This document shows positions 20,082 to 29,540 of a stretch of 64,000 nucleotides of DNA, one piece after another. Made by a program: the position numbers and the translations under genes. The DNA is taken from NCBI RefSeq assembly GCF_000397205.1, contig NC_021237.1:6021001-6085000 (forward strand). The letters run 5' to 3'. This DNA is from Pseudomonas protegens CHA0 (GTDB lineage Bacteria > Pseudomonadota > Gammaproteobacteria > Pseudomonadales > Pseudomonadaceae). The notes under the pieces are model-generated. The model saw only the letters and a program-made list of their open reading frames with translations. It did no database searches and was not told the origin of the DNA. The stretch's first letter is position 1, and each line of letters begins with the position of its first letter.

Positions 20082-21977
20082 TTACTCTTCACGGGCCGTA
20101 GCCTCCGCGCTGATAGGGCTGGCGAACTCGGGCTTGAGCTGGCCGTCCTGGCCGAGAAGCCAGGCATCCATCACCTGACGCACTACCGGTGCCGCGACGC
20201 CGGAGCCCGACTCACCGTTCTCGACCATGACCGAGACCACGATCTTGGGGTTTTCCGCCGGCGCGAAGCCGACGAACAAGGCGTGGTCACGATGCCGTTC
20301 CTGGACCTTGGAGCGGTCGTACTTCTCGCCCTGCTTGATCGCCACCACCTGGGCGGTACCACTCTTGCCGGCAATCCGGTACGGCGAACCGGCCGCAGCC
20401 TTGCGCGCGGTGCCCCGGGCACCGTGCATCACCTGCTGCATGCCATGGTTGACCTTCGTCCAGTCCGAGGGGTCACGCAGGACAATGTCCGGCATCGGGT
20501 TGTGATCCACCGGCTTCTCGCCCTCGATGCTTTTGGCCAGGTGCGGCCGGTTCCACTTGCCCTTGCTGGCGACCAGGGCGGTGGCCTGGGCCAGTTGCAA
20601 CGGCGTGGACTGCATGTAGCCCTGGCCGATCCCGAGAATCAGGGTCTCCCCCGGGAACCAGGCCTGGCGCCGGGTGGCGCGCTTCCATTCGCGGGTCGGC
20701 ATCAAGCCCGGCGACTCCTCGAACATGTCCAAAGAGACCTTCTGGCCGATACCGAACTTGCTCATGTAGGCGGACAGCCGGTCGATCCCCAGCTTGTGGG
20801 CCAGGTCGTAGAAATAGGTGTCGTTGGACCGCATGATCGCGGTATCCAGGTCGACATAACCGTCACCGGTACGGTTCCAGTTGCGGTACTTGTGGTCGTA
20901 GTTGGGCAACTGGTAGTAGCCCGGGTCGTAGACCCGGGTCGAAGCCGTGACCACGCCGGCATCCAGCCCGGCAATGGCCACCGCCGGCTTGATGGTCGAA
21001 CCCGGCGGATAGAGGCCACGCAGCACCCGGTTGAACAGCGGCCGGTCGATGGAATCGCGCAGCTCGGCATAGGCCTTGAAGCTGATGCCGGTGACGAACA
21101 GGTTGGGGTCGAAGCTCGGCTGGCTGACCATCGCCAGCACTTCACCGGTACTCGGGTCCAGGGCTACCACCGCGCCACGGCGCCCGCCCAGGGCCAGTTC
21201 CGCGGCTTCCTGCAACTTGATGTCCAGGCTCAGGACAATGTCCTTGCCGGGAATCGGGTCGGTGCGCTTGAGCACCCGCAGCACCCGGCCACGGGCGTTG
21301 GTCTCGACCTCTTCGTAACCCACCTGGCCGTGCAGCTCAGGCTCGTAGAAGCGCTCGATGCCGGTCTTGCCGATATGGTGGGTGCCGCTGTAGTTCACCG
21401 GATCGAGGGACTTGAGCTCTTTCTCGTTGATCCGCCCCATATAGCCCACGGAGTGCGCAAAATGCGCACCCTGGGGGTAATGCCGGACCAGTTGGGCCAC
21501 CACTTCCACACCGGGCAGGCGGAACTGGTTCACCGCGATCCGGGCGATCTGCTCTTCCGTCAGCTCGAACAGGATCGGCACCGGCTCGAAAGGCCGACGC
21601 CCCTGCCTCATGCGCTTTTCAAACAGCACCCGGTCTTCCGGAGTCAGCTCCAGCACCTCGACGATCACGTCGAGCACCTGCTGCCAGTCGCCAGAGCGCT
21701 CGCGGGTCATGCTCAGGCTGAAACTGGGCCGGTTGTCCGCCACCACCACGCCATTGCGGTCGAAAATCAACCCGCGAGTCGGTGGAATCGGCTGCACGTG
21801 GACCCGGTTGTTCTCCGAAAGGGTGGAGTGGTAGTCGTACTGGATCACCTGCAGGTAATACAGCCGGGCAATCAGCACACCGATCAGGCAAACCACCATG
21901 ATGGCGCCGAACACGACACGGCCACGCACCAGACGGGCGTCTTTTTCGTGGTCCTTGATGCGGATCGGCTGGGACAT
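20082..21977 (-). CDS. mrdA: Penicillin-binding protein 2 (elongasome transpeptidase)
   Basis: A 631-residue class B PBP with a single N-terminal membrane helix (about 22-43), a pedestal domain and a C-terminal transpeptidase domain. The active-site serine motif is PGSTIKP near residue 325, the second motif is SND (MRSNDTYFYDLA) and the third is KSGTAQV. It cross-links new peptidoglycan in the cylinder wall as RodA's partner. The rlmH gene lies 12 bases upstream. Confidence 0.96.
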   Translation of the reverse strand: MSQPIRIKDHEKDARLVRGRVVFGAIMVVCLIGVLIARLYYLQVIQYDYHSTLSENNRVHVQPIPPTRGLIFDRNGVVVADNRPSFSLSMTRERSGDWQQVLDVIVEVLELTPEDRVLFEKRMRQGRRPFEPVPILFELTEEQIARIAVNQFRLPGVEVVAQLVRHYPQGAHFAHSVGYMGRINEKELKSLDPVNYSGTHHIGKTGIERFYEPELHGQVGYEEVETNARGRVLRVLKRTDPIPGKDIVLSLDIKLQEAAELALGGRRGAVVALDPSTGEVLAMVSQPSFDPNLFVTGISFKAYAELRDSIDRPLFNRVLRGLYPPGSTIKPAVAIAGLDAGVVTASTRVYDPGYYQLPNYDHKYRNWNRTGDGYVDLDTAIMRSNDTYFYDLAHKLGIDRLSAYMSKFGIGQKVSLDMFEESPGLMPTREWKRATRRQAWFPGETLILGIGQGYMQSTPLQLAQATALVASKGKWNRPHLAKSIEGEKPVDHNPMPDIVLRDPSDWTKVNHGMQQVMHGARGTARKAAAGSPYRIAGKSGTAQVVAIKQGEKYDRSKVQERHRDHALFVGFAPAENPKIVVSVMVENGESGSGVAAPVVRQVMDAWLLGQDGQLKPEFASPISAEATAREE

Positions 21978-21989
21978 GAGGGGCGCGGG

Positions 21990-22457
21990 CTACTTGTGGT
22001 AAGGGTGCCCGGACAGCACGGTCCAGGCGCGATACAGCTGTTCACCGATGAGAATCCGCACCAGCGGGTGCGGCAAGGTCAGCGGCGACAGCGACCAGCG
22101 CTGATCCGCCCGCGCACAGACCTCCGGCGCCAGCCCTTCCGGGCCGCCGACCATGAAATTCACGGTGCGCGAATCGAGACGCCAGCGATCCAGTTCCACC
22201 GCCAGTTGCTCGGTGCTCCAGGGTTTGCCATGCACCTCGAGGGTGACGATGCGCTCGTTATGCCCGACCTTGGCCAGCATGGCCTCGCCCTCCTGACGGA
22301 TGAAGCGAGCCACGTCGGCGTTCTTGCCCCGGGTATTGAGCGGAATTTCCACCAGTTCCAACGCCAGCTCGGATGGCAGACGCTTGGCATACTCGTGCCA
22401 ACCCTCTTCCACCCACTTGGGCATGCGTGAACCGACAGCGATCAGACGCAGGCGCAC
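21990..22457 (-). CDS. rlmH: 23S rRNA pseudouridine-1915 N3-methyltransferase RlmH
   Basis: A 155-residue SPOUT-family methyltransferase that methylates pseudouridine 1915 in helix 69 of 23S rRNA. The knotted C-terminal region shows [19 protein letters not shown] and [23 protein letters not shown], both diagnostic, and the N-terminus [19 protein letters not shown] is typical. It follows rsfS by nine bases, the usual pairing of two late-acting ribosome factors. Confidence 0.97.
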   Translation of the reverse strand: MRLRLIAVGSRMPKWVEEGWHEYAKRLPSELALELVEIPLNTRGKNADVARFIRQEGEAMLAKVGHNERIVTLEVHGKPWSTEQLAVELDRWRLDSRTVNFMVGGPEGLAPEVCARADQRWSLSPLTLPHPLVRILIGEQLYRAWTVLSGHPYHK

Positions 22458-22466
22458 AGCCGTCCC

Positions 22467-22889
22467 TTATTGCTGGTCTTTGTTGAGCTTGGTGAAGTGC
22501 TCGTGACCATGCTCCGGGCTGTGGTGCTTGCCATCGGCCGCGCGGCTCTGCTCGGCGCCCTGCCACAGACGCTCCAGGTCGTAGAACTGGCGGGCCGAGG
22601 CGGTCATCATGTGCACGATCACGTCGTCCAGGTCCAGCAGCACCCAGTCGCTGTCGCCCTTGCCTTCTTCACCCAATGGGCGCACGCCTTGGGCCTTGAC
22701 CATTTCACGGACCTTTTCCAGCATCGCGCCGATCTGGCGGTTGGAGGTACCGGTAGCGATGATCATGTAGTCAGTGATGCTCTGCTTGTCGCGAACATCG
22801 ATCACCAGGACGTCCTGGGCCTTGACGTCTTCCAGCGCGGCGACAGCCACCTTGACCAGATCTTCGCCTTTCATTACTTGGTTAGTCAT
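22467..22889 (-). CDS. rsfS: Ribosomal silencing factor RsfS
   Basis: A 140-residue protein whose core (VVAALEDVKAQD-like start through GDSDWVLLDLDDVIVHMM) is the RsfS/DUF143 fold that binds L14 and blocks 30S-50S joining in starvation. Marks are QSITDYMIIATGTSNRQ and the tail ARQFYDLERLW. The last 25 residues (histidine/glutamate-rich) extend beyond the core. It lies between nadD and rlmH in the same direction. Confidence 0.95.
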   Translation of the reverse strand: MTNQVMKGEDLVKVAVAALEDVKAQDVLVIDVRDKQSITDYMIIATGTSNRQIGAMLEKVREMVKAQGVRPLGEEGKGDSDWVLLDLDDVIVHMMTASARQFYDLERLWQGAEQSRAADGKHHSPEHGHEHFTKLNKDQQ

Positions 22890-22949
22890 ATAAAACTCGT
22901 TTAGCTCGTATGTTTGGAACGCCGCTCAGCACAGGCCGGCAGCGCTCCT

Positions 22950-23594
22950 TCAGTTCGGCGCACGGTAAAGCCCGTGTGCATCGATATAGGCCAGGACCGC
23001 GTCAGGCACCAGGAAACGTACCGACTTACCGCTGGCCAGCAGTTGACGGATCTGGGTGGCGGACACCGCAAGCGGCGTCTGCCAGACGAATGCAATGTGT
23101 CCCCCAGGCCCTTGCAGGGCCAAAGGGTCGCTCACCGAACGCGCTGCCAGCAGGTTGCGCAAGGCATCCGGCGGTTCGCTGTCGGCATCCGGGCGTTGCA
23201 GCACCAGGATGTGGCAATGCTGGAGTAACTCTTCCCAGCGATGCCAGGTGGGCAGGCCGCAAAACGCGTCCCAGCCCAGTAACAGAAACAACTGGTCATC
23301 TGCGGCCAGCTCGGCCCGCATCTGTTCCAGGGTGTCGATGGTGTAGGACGGCTTGTCCCGTTTCAGCTCACGGTCGTCCACCACCAGGGGTGAAACGCCC
23401 GCCACCGCACACTCGACCATCGCCAGACGATCGAGGGCCGACACCTGCGGTGTATCCCGATGGGGCGGCCTGGCACTGGGTACCAGGCGCAGCTCATCGA
23501 GTTGCATGGATTCCGCCACCTCCAGCGCGCCACGCAAGTGGCCGATATGCACTGGATCGAAGGTGCCGCCCAGCAGACCGATACGTTTGCCCAT
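22950..23594 (-). CDS. nadD: Nicotinate-nucleotide adenylyltransferase
   Basis: A 214-residue nucleotidyltransferase that makes deamido-NAD from nicotinate mononucleotide and ATP. The N-terminal signature [20 protein letters not shown] carries the catalytic HxGH, and the C-terminal [29 protein letters not shown] carries the ISxTxxR-type motif. The ATG at 23594 overlaps the proA stop (TGATG); the in-frame TTG one codon upstream is unlikely. It is in line with proA upstream and rsfS downstream. Confidence 0.96.
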   Translation of the reverse strand: MGKRIGLLGGTFDPVHIGHLRGALEVAESMQLDELRLVPSARPPHRDTPQVSALDRLAMVECAVAGVSPLVVDDRELKRDKPSYTIDTLEQMRAELAADDQLFLLLGWDAFCGLPTWHRWEELLQHCHILVLQRPDADSEPPDALRNLLAARSVSDPLALQGPGGHIAFVWQTPLAVSATQIRQLLASGKSVRFLVPDAVLAYIDAHGLYRAPN

Positions 23595-24859
23595 CAAGTA
23601 CGCACGTGACCGTCGCCAAAGACTACGTACTTCTCGCTGGTCAGCCCTTCCAGCCCAACCGGGCCACGGGCGTGCAGCTTGTCGGTGGAAATGCCGATCT
23701 CCGCGCCCAGGCCGTACTCGAAGCCGTCGGCAAAGCGCGTCGAGGCATTGACCATGACCGAACTGGAATCCACTTCGTTAAGGAAGCGCCGGGCGTCACT
23801 GAAGTTTTCGGTGACGATCGAGTCGGTGTGGTGCGAGCCATAGGTATTGATGTGCTCGATGGCCTGCTCCAGGTTGTCCAGCACGCGGATCGAGAGGATC
23901 GGCGCGGTGTACTCGGTGCGCCAGTCTTCTTCGGTTGCTTCCAACACACCGGCACCGAGGAGTGCGCGGGTTTGCGCACAGCCACGCAGCTCGACGCCCT
24001 TGTCGCGATAGATCGCGGCCAATGGCGGCAATACGCGCTCGGCAATGGCGGAGTGAACCAGCAGGGTTTCCATGGTGTTGCACGGTGCATAGCGCTGGGT
24101 CTTGGCGTTGTCGGCAATGCGAATGGCCTTGTCCAGGTCCGCCGCGACATCGATATACACGTGGCAGACGCCGTCCAGGTGCTTGATCACCGGCACCTTG
24201 GCGTCACGGCTGACCCGCTCGATCAGGCTCTTGCCGCCACGGGGCACGATCACGTCGACGAACTCGGGCATGGTGATCAGCGCTCCAACCGCAGCGCGGT
24301 CGGTGGTTTCCACTACCTGCACCACGTGAGGCGGCAGGTCGGCCGCCGCCAGGCCCTGCTGAATGCAGGTGGCGATGGCGCGGTTGGAATGGATCGCCTC
24401 GGAACCGCCGCGCAGGATGGTGGCGTTGCCCGACTTCAGGCACAGGCTGGCCGCATCGATGGTCACGTTCGGGCGCGACTCGTAGATGATGCCGATCACC
24501 CCCAGGGGCACGCGCATCTTGCCCACCTGGATGCCCGACGGCAGGTAGCGCATGTCGCGGATTTCACCGATGGGGTCAGGCAGCTTGGCCACCTGACGCA
24601 GGCCTTCGATCATTTCGTCGATACGCGCCGGGGTCAGCGCCAGGCGATCCAGCAGAGCCGGCTCCAGACCATTGGCCCGGCCGTTGGCCAGGTCCTGCTC
24701 GTTGGCCGCAGTCAGTTCCGGTCGTGCCGCGTCCAACGCATCGGCAGCCGCCAGCAGCGCACGGTTCTTTTGCGCGGTGGTGGCACGGGCGATCACCCGG
24801 GAAGCCTGGCGGGCAGCGCGACCCAGGCGGGTCATGTAGTCAAGAACGGACTCAGTCAT
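23594..24859 (-). CDS. proA: Glutamate-5-semialdehyde dehydrogenase (gamma-glutamyl phosphate reductase)
   Basis: A 421-residue enzyme of the aldehyde-dehydrogenase fold that reduces gamma-glutamyl phosphate in proline synthesis. Marks are [33 protein letters not shown], the cysteine-containing [14 protein letters not shown], and the C-terminal [17 protein letters not shown]. The ATG at 24859 gives the standard N-terminus [13 protein letters not shown]; the 20-residue upstream extension is not conserved. proB is not in the window. Confidence 0.96.
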   Translation of the reverse strand: MTESVLDYMTRLGRAARQASRVIARATTAQKNRALLAAADALDAARPELTAANEQDLANGRANGLEPALLDRLALTPARIDEMIEGLRQVAKLPDPIGEIRDMRYLPSGIQVGKMRVPLGVIGIIYESRPNVTIDAASLCLKSGNATILRGGSEAIHSNRAIATCIQQGLAAADLPPHVVQVVETTDRAAVGALITMPEFVDVIVPRGGKSLIERVSRDAKVPVIKHLDGVCHVYIDVAADLDKAIRIADNAKTQRYAPCNTMETLLVHSAIAERVLPPLAAIYRDKGVELRGCAQTRALLGAGVLEATEEDWRTEYTAPILSIRVLDNLEQAIEHINTYGSHHTDSIVTENFSDARRFLNEVDSSSVMVNASTRFADGFEYGLGAEIGISTDKLHARGPVGLEGLTSEKYVVFGDGHVRT

Positions 24860-25035
24860 GGTCTGGTGTGGTCTTGGCAAAGAGGAAAGCGGCTGATTAT
24901 AGCTGTCGCGCCGGCCCACGGACAGCGGTCACGGGCGGATGGTCGAAATGGAGTGCAAATACCCGGCGTTCAGCCTGAATTAAGCCTGGAGTTGTTACCA
25001 TTGCGTCACCTTTTCCGCCATAACCCTTCGCCACC

Positions 25036-25722
25036 ATGTCCATTCTGACCTCTGCAAAACTGCCAAAAGCCCTGCCGGACGGCTTTTTCGACCGTGATGC
25101 CGAGCTTTTGGCCCGCGAACTGTTGGGCAAAGTCATCCGCCATAAAGTCGGCGATCTGTGGCTGTCCGCGCGCATTATCGAAACCGAAGCCTATTACTGC
25201 GAGGAAAAAGGCAGCCACGCCTCCCTCGGCTACACAGAAAAGCGTAAGGCTTTGTTTCTGGACGGCGGCCACATCTATATGTACTACGCCCGCGGCGGCG
25301 ACTCCCTGAACTTCAGCGCCCGGGGCCCTGGCAATGCCGTACTGATCAAGTCCGCCTATCCCTGGGTCGATGAAGTCTCCGGCCCTGCCAGCCTGGCGCA
25401 GATGCTGCTGAACAATCCGGACGCCAGTGGCCGGCCGCGCCCCGCGCAAAAGCTCTGCGCCGGCCAGACCCTGCTGTGCAAGGCCCTGGGCCTGAAGGTT
25501 CCGGTCTGGGATGCGAAACGCTTCGATCACGAGATTCTCTTCGTCGAAGATGTGGGTGCCGCCGTGCCACACATCCTCCAGACCACCCGCCTGGGCATCC
25601 CCCATGGGCGTGACGAACACCTGATGTATCGCTTTGTCGATGCCGCCTACGCCCCCTACTGCACGCGCAACCCTATGCGTCGCGGCCAGGTCGAAGGGCG
25701 CGACTACCTGGTGCTCGGCTGA
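25036..25722 (+). CDS. DNA-3-methyladenine glycosylase (AAG/MPG family)
   Basis: A 228-residue protein of the alkyladenine DNA glycosylase family (Pfam Pur_DNA_glyco), which excises alkylated and deaminated purines. Family marks are LARELLGKVI near residue 30, RIIETEAYY (the base-excision Glu), ASLGYTEKRKALF, GGHIYMYYARG and the C-terminal CTRNPMRR. It is the mammalian-type enzyme and not related to E. coli Tag or AlkA. It is divergent from proA with about 175 bases between. Confidence 0.92.
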   Translation: MSILTSAKLPKALPDGFFDRDAELLARELLGKVIRHKVGDLWLSARIIETEAYYCEEKGSHASLGYTEKRKALFLDGGHIYMYYARGGDSLNFSARGPGNAVLIKSAYPWVDEVSGPASLAQMLLNNPDASGRPRPAQKLCAGQTLLCKALGLKVPVWDAKRFDHEILFVEDVGAAVPHILQTTRLGIPHGRDEHLMYRFVDAAYAPYCTRNPMRRGQVEGRDYLVLG

Positions 25723-25767
25723 CGCCACCGTCCCACCTCAGCAAAAAACAACAACGGAGTTGAATTT

Positions 25768-27084
25768 ATGGGCCCATGGCTCGACAGCGTGACCGCCTGG
25801 CTAACCAGCAACCCCCAATGGCTGGCAGCCGCAGTGTTCATCGTGGCCTGCATGGAATGCCTGGCGATCGTGGGCCTGATCGTGCCGGGCACGGTCCTGC
25901 TGTTCGCGATTGCGGTACTGGCCGGCAATGGCGCCCTGTCACTGGGGGAAACCCTGCTCCTGGGTGCTGCCGGCGGATTGCTGGGGGACGTGATGTCCTA
26001 TCTGCTGGGACGGCATTTCCACCAAGGCATTCGCCGCTTGCCCGGCCTTCGTCATCACCCTGAATGGATCAGCGGTGCGGAAAGCTACTTCCAGCGCTAT
26101 GGCATCGCCAGCCTGCTGGTGGGCCGCTTCATCGGCCCGCTACGACCAATGCTGCCGATGGTGGCCGGAATGTTCGACATGCCGTTCCCACGTTTCCTCG
26201 CCGTCAGCCTGCTGGCGGCGGCGGGCTGGTCGCTGGCCTATCTGCTGCCGGGCTGGGCCACGGGCGCGGCGATTCGCCTGCCCCTGCCCGAAGGCTTCTG
26301 GCCCCAGGCGGGCATCGTCATTGGCAGCCTGGTGGTGCTTGTCGGCCTGAGCGTCAACAGCAGCCTGCGGCGCCATCGCCGGGCAACCCTGTTGATGTCC
26401 GGCCTGAGCCTGCTGATTCTGGCAGGGCTGTTCATCGGCTATCCGTACCTGACGCAGTTCGACCAGGGCCTGATCGCCCTGGTACAGGAGCACCGGGACC
26501 CGGCTCTGGACAAGATCATGGTCATGGTCACCCAGATCGGCGAGTTCCGCGCCATGTTCATCCTCAGCGCAGTGCTGACCCTGCTGCTCCTGGCCCTGCG
26601 CCAATGGCGCCAGGCCGCGTTCGCCGGAGCGACCCTGCTGTGTACTGCCCTGGCCAACACCGGCAGCAAATGGTTCTTCGCACGGGTACGCCCTGAAGTG
26701 CTGAGCGAGCCTCTCACCAGTTTCAGCATGCCCAGCGGTCACTCTTCCGGCTCCTTCGCCCTGTTCTTGACCCTGGCAGTTCTGGCCGGCCGGGGCCAGC
26801 CACCCCGCATGCGCCTGACCTGGCTGTTGCTGGGCTGCCTGCCGGCGGCCGCCATTGCCTTGTCGCGGGTCTATCTGGGGGCCCATTGGCCAACCGACAT
26901 TCTCGCCGGCGCCATGCTCGCGGCCTGTGTCTGCGCCGCCAGCCTGACCCTGAGCCAATGGCAAGGCCCGCTCAAGCCGATGCCGGCCAGGGCCTGGTGG
27001 TTGCTACTGCCGGTCATGCTGTTGATGTGCGGATACATGGCGACACGGCACTTGCCTCACGCCCTGCTGCGGTACGCCTATTAA
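25768..27084 (+). CDS. Bifunctional DedA-family / PAP2-family membrane phosphatase
   Basis: A 438-residue inner-membrane protein joining two lipid-handling modules. Residues about 10-200 are a DedA (SNARE-associated) domain with the marks CLAIVGLIVPGT, GDVMSYLLGRHFH and VGRFIGPLRPMLPMVAGMF. Residues about 225-420 are a PAP2 phosphatase with the three motifs KWFFARVRP, FSMPSGHSSGSFAL and SRVYLGAHWPTDILAG. DedA proteins flip undecaprenyl phosphate or phosphatidylethanolamine and PAP2 enzymes remove phosphate from lipid pyrophosphates, so a role in recycling a lipid carrier is a reasonable inference. Confidence 0.92.
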   Translation: MGPWLDSVTAWLTSNPQWLAAAVFIVACMECLAIVGLIVPGTVLLFAIAVLAGNGALSLGETLLLGAAGGLLGDVMSYLLGRHFHQGIRRLPGLRHHPEWISGAESYFQRYGIASLLVGRFIGPLRPMLPMVAGMFDMPFPRFLAVSLLAAAGWSLAYLLPGWATGAAIRLPLPEGFWPQAGIVIGSLVVLVGLSVNSSLRRHRRATLLMSGLSLLILAGLFIGYPYLTQFDQGLIALVQEHRDPALDKIMVMVTQIGEFRAMFILSAVLTLLLLALRQWRQAAFAGATLLCTALANTGSKWFFARVRPEVLSEPLTSFSMPSGHSSGSFALFLTLAVLAGRGQPPRMRLTWLLLGCLPAAAIALSRVYLGAHWPTDILAGAMLAACVCAASLTLSQWQGPLKPMPARAWWLLLPVMLLMCGYMATRHLPHALLRYAY

Positions 27085-27126
27085 AAACGCCAGAGGCAAG
27101 CTGCAGCCGCCACTACAGGCTGCGGC

Positions 27127-27717
27127 TCAGGCGAAGAGTTCGCCTTGCAGCTCGTCCAGCAACTGCTGGATGGCATCCAGACGCTGCTGTGGATCATCCA
27201 GTTGCAGCAGGTCGATCTTGTCCTGTTCGGAAAAAGGCAGCAGATAGGCCAACTGATTGGCCAGTGACAGCTGCCCCGTAGCCTCGACCCCCATATCCAG
27301 GGCCTCGACCATCGGATGTTCGGCCAAGGCCTTGAGCAGCGCAATCAGGTCCGCATCCTCATCCTGCAACGGCTGTTCGGGGGCCTCTTCCAGCCATTGC
27401 ACCCGGGCCACCGTCAGTTGGTCTTTCTGCACTTCGCTTTGCAGAATGCGAAAACGCCGACCGCCCCTGACCCTGATTCCCAGCAGCCCGTTGTCCTGCT
27501 GGTGGAAGTCGGTGATCAAGGCTTCACAGCCAATTTGCGCATAGCCCTGGGCGGCCGTCCCGACCTCCTCCCCTTCAAGGATGCACACCACCCCAAACCC
27601 GCTGCCCTGCTTCATGCAGCGCCCGATCATGTCGAGATAACGCGCCTCGAAAATCTGCAGATCGAGAATGCAATCGGGAAACAGCACGGTATTCAGAGGA
27701 AAAAGCGCCAGGTTCAT
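27127..27717 (-). CDS. LON N-terminal substrate-binding domain protein
   Basis: A 196-residue cytoplasmic protein made of a stand-alone Lon N-terminal (LON/PUA-like) domain with no AAA or protease part. Marks are LALFPLNTVLFPDCILDLQIFEARY and GVVCILEGEEV. A helical tail of about 70 residues follows, ending in the Q/L-rich segment QRLDAIQQLLDEL. Its role is unknown; such proteins may bind substrates or adaptors. It converges with the DedA-PAP2 gene and lies 10 bases after lrgB on the same strand. Confidence 0.88.
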   Translation of the reverse strand: MNLALFPLNTVLFPDCILDLQIFEARYLDMIGRCMKQGSGFGVVCILEGEEVGTAAQGYAQIGCEALITDFHQQDNGLLGIRVRGGRRFRILQSEVQKDQLTVARVQWLEEAPEQPLQDEDADLIALLKALAEHPMVEALDMGVEATGQLSLANQLAYLLPFSEQDKIDLLQLDDPQQRLDAIQQLLDELQGELFA

Positions 27718-27727
27718 ACTTCCTTCC

Positions 27728-28444
27728 TTAAACCAGCAACGACACCGCCAACGGCAGCAACACCGCCGTGGCCACGCCCATCAGACTCATCGCCAGCGCC
27801 GCAAAGGCGCCGCACTCCTCACTTTCCTGCAAGGCCACCGAGGTGCCCACTGCGTGGGCGGTCATGCCCAGGGCCATGCCTCGCGCTTCCGGGCCATGCA
27901 CCCCCAAACGGTTGAGCAGCCCCGGGCCAAATATCGCTCCGATCACTCCGGTAATCAGCACGAAGACCGCCGCCAACGCCGCCACGCCACCAATCTGCTC
28001 GGCCACCAGCATGGCAATGGGCGAGGTCACCGACTTGGGCGCCATGGTCATTAGGATCATGTGCTCGGCACCAAACCACCATCCCAGCAGTACGCCCAGG
28101 CTGGTAGCCACGACGCCACCCACCACCAGCGTAGCCAATATCGGCCAGAACAATTGGCGGATCCGTCGCAGGTTGAGGTACAGCGGCACCGCCAGGGCTA
28201 CCGTCGCCGGGCCCAGCAGAATGCTCAGGATTTCGGTGCTCTTGCGGTACTCGGCATAGCTCAGGCCGCAGCCGAGCAGCACGCCGATCACCAGTAGCAT
28301 GGACACCAGCACCGGCTGCAGGAACATCCAGCGGGTCTTCTCGAACGCCGCCAGCACCAGTTGATAGGCACCCAGCGTGATGCCGATGCCAAACAGCGGG
28401 TGATGGATCACCGCGGCCCAGGCCCCCTGCCAATCGAAGATCAT
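27728..28444 (-). CDS. lrgB: LrgB/CidB-family membrane protein (antiholin-like)
   Basis: A 238-residue protein with about seven membrane helices. Family marks are FWPILATLVVGGVVA, MTMAPKSVTSPIAMLVAEQIGG and GMTAHAVGTSVALQESEECGAFAALAMSLMGV. CidB/LrgB proteins work with the CidA/LrgA holin-like partner in murein hydrolase control or in export of central metabolites. The start overlaps the lrgA stop by four bases (ATGA). Confidence 0.9.
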   Translation of the reverse strand: MIFDWQGAWAAVIHHPLFGIGITLGAYQLVLAAFEKTRWMFLQPVLVSMLLVIGVLLGCGLSYAEYRKSTEILSILLGPATVALAVPLYLNLRRIRQLFWPILATLVVGGVVATSLGVLLGWWFGAEHMILMTMAPKSVTSPIAMLVAEQIGGVAALAAVFVLITGVIGAIFGPGLLNRLGVHGPEARGMALGMTAHAVGTSVALQESEECGAFAALAMSLMGVATAVLLPLAVSLLV

Positions 28445-28803
28445 TGACTGTCCTCCTGCCGGCCCTGGCGCTTGACCAGGCGCTGCATCAGCACGCCGAC
28501 AAAGGCCATCGAGATCACCAGGGACAACACCAGCGCGCCGGTAATGGCCCAGAAGTCCGCGGCGATGTCCCGGGCATAGACCATGACCCCCACCGCAGGC
28601 GGCACCAGCAGCAGCGGCAGGTAACGCAGCAGGCTGCCAGCCGCGAGATTCAGCGGCTCGCCCACTTCACCGCGCACCACCAGGAAAACCAGCAGCAGCA
28701 ACAGGCCGATGATGGGCCCGGGAAGCACGGGCAACAGCAGGTGATTGAGCGCCGTTCCGAGCAATTGGAACAGCACCAGCCATGTCAAACCGCGTAACAA
28801 CAT
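28441..28803 (-). CDS. lrgA: LrgA/CidA-family holin-like protein
   Basis: A 120-residue protein with four membrane helices and a short charged tail (LVKRQGRQEDSQ). The marks LLLPVLPGPIIGLLLLLVFLV and LLRYLPLLLVPPAVGVM are typical of the LrgA/CidA family. It is translationally coupled to lrgB. Whether it acts as a holin or an antiholin cannot be told from sequence, and no LytS/LytR or CidR regulator adjoins it. Confidence 0.9.
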   Translation of the reverse strand: MLLRGLTWLVLFQLLGTALNHLLLPVLPGPIIGLLLLLVFLVVRGEVGEPLNLAAGSLLRYLPLLLVPPAVGVMVYARDIAADFWAITGALVLSLVISMAFVGVLMQRLVKRQGRQEDSQ

Positions 28804-28981
28804 ACCGCCTCTCCAGCCAGATCCCGTCGCGCATTATAAGCACGCAGGTGCTATGAACCGGCATTCGCCAAAAGCATGGATGTTTACCGGGAAGGATCGC
28901 CATGATGATCTAAAGTGGAAGTTTCAGAGCGCACCACACAACGTCGAATACTAATAAATCGTTGATCCAAGGAGAGTCTCA

Positions 28982-29437
28982 ATGCCCCATGTTCCTGTTG
29001 CAGAGCTCAAAGATTATGTCGGGAAGGAACTCGGACGTTCCCCATGGCTCACCATCGACCAGGAGCGCATCAACCTCTTCGCCGAGGCGACCGGTGACTT
29101 CCAGTTCATCCACGTGGATCCGGTCAAGGCCGCACAGACCCCGTTCGGCAGCACCATTGCCCACGGTTTCCTGACCCTGTCGCTGATCCCCAAACTGATG
29201 GAAGACATCCTCGTGCTGCCCCAGGGCCTGAAGATGGTGGTCAACTACGGCCTGGACAGCGTGCGTTTCATCCAGCCGGTGCCAGTCAATTCCAAGGTGC
29301 GGCTCAAGGTCGACCTGACTGAAGTCACCGAAAAGAAACCCGGTCAGTGGCTGCTCAAGGCGACTGCCACCCTGGAAATCGACGGCCAGGAAAAACCGGC
29401 CTATATCGCCGAGCCGCTGTCGCTCTGTTTCGTCTGA
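28982..29437 (+). CDS. MaoC-like hot-dog (R)-hydratase
   Basis: A 151-residue single hot-dog protein of the MaoC/PhaJ/NodN group. The hydratase signature is FAEATGDFQFIHVDPVKAAQ (Asp/His dyad) followed by GSTIAHGFLTLSLIPKL. Family members hydrate (R)-enoyl-CoA or a related thioester; the actual substrate is not clear. A strong ribosome site (AAGGAGAG) precedes the ATG. It is monocistronic, with a 10-bp hairpin after it. Confidence 0.9.
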   Translation: MPHVPVAELKDYVGKELGRSPWLTIDQERINLFAEATGDFQFIHVDPVKAAQTPFGSTIAHGFLTLSLIPKLMEDILVLPQGLKMVVNYGLDSVRFIQPVPVNSKVRLKVDLTEVTEKKPGQWLLKATATLEIDGQEKPAYIAEPLSLCFV

Positions 29438-29449
29438 AATCCCTCCGAT

Positions 29450-29473
29450 GCGAAACAGCTCACGCTGTTTCGC
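29450..29473 (+). terminator. Hairpin after the MaoC-like gene
   Basis: A perfect 10-bp stem, GCGAAACAGC with GCTGTTTCGC, and loop TCAC, 12 bases after the stop. A pyrimidine-rich run (TCAACCTCTCT) follows instead of a pure T-tract. An AT-rich TATATATAAG run just downstream may be the -10 region of the next gene. Confidence 0.6.
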
Positions 29474-29540
29474 TCAACCTCTCTATATATAAGACACACC
29501 GCTGCGGCATACTCGGTCCCCTAATTATCCGGAACCCGTT

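Noticed and set aside
19848..22430. An 860-codon plus-strand open frame over rodA, mrdA and rlmH
   Set aside because: Antisense shadow of three conserved minus-strand genes; no family match and no ribosome site.
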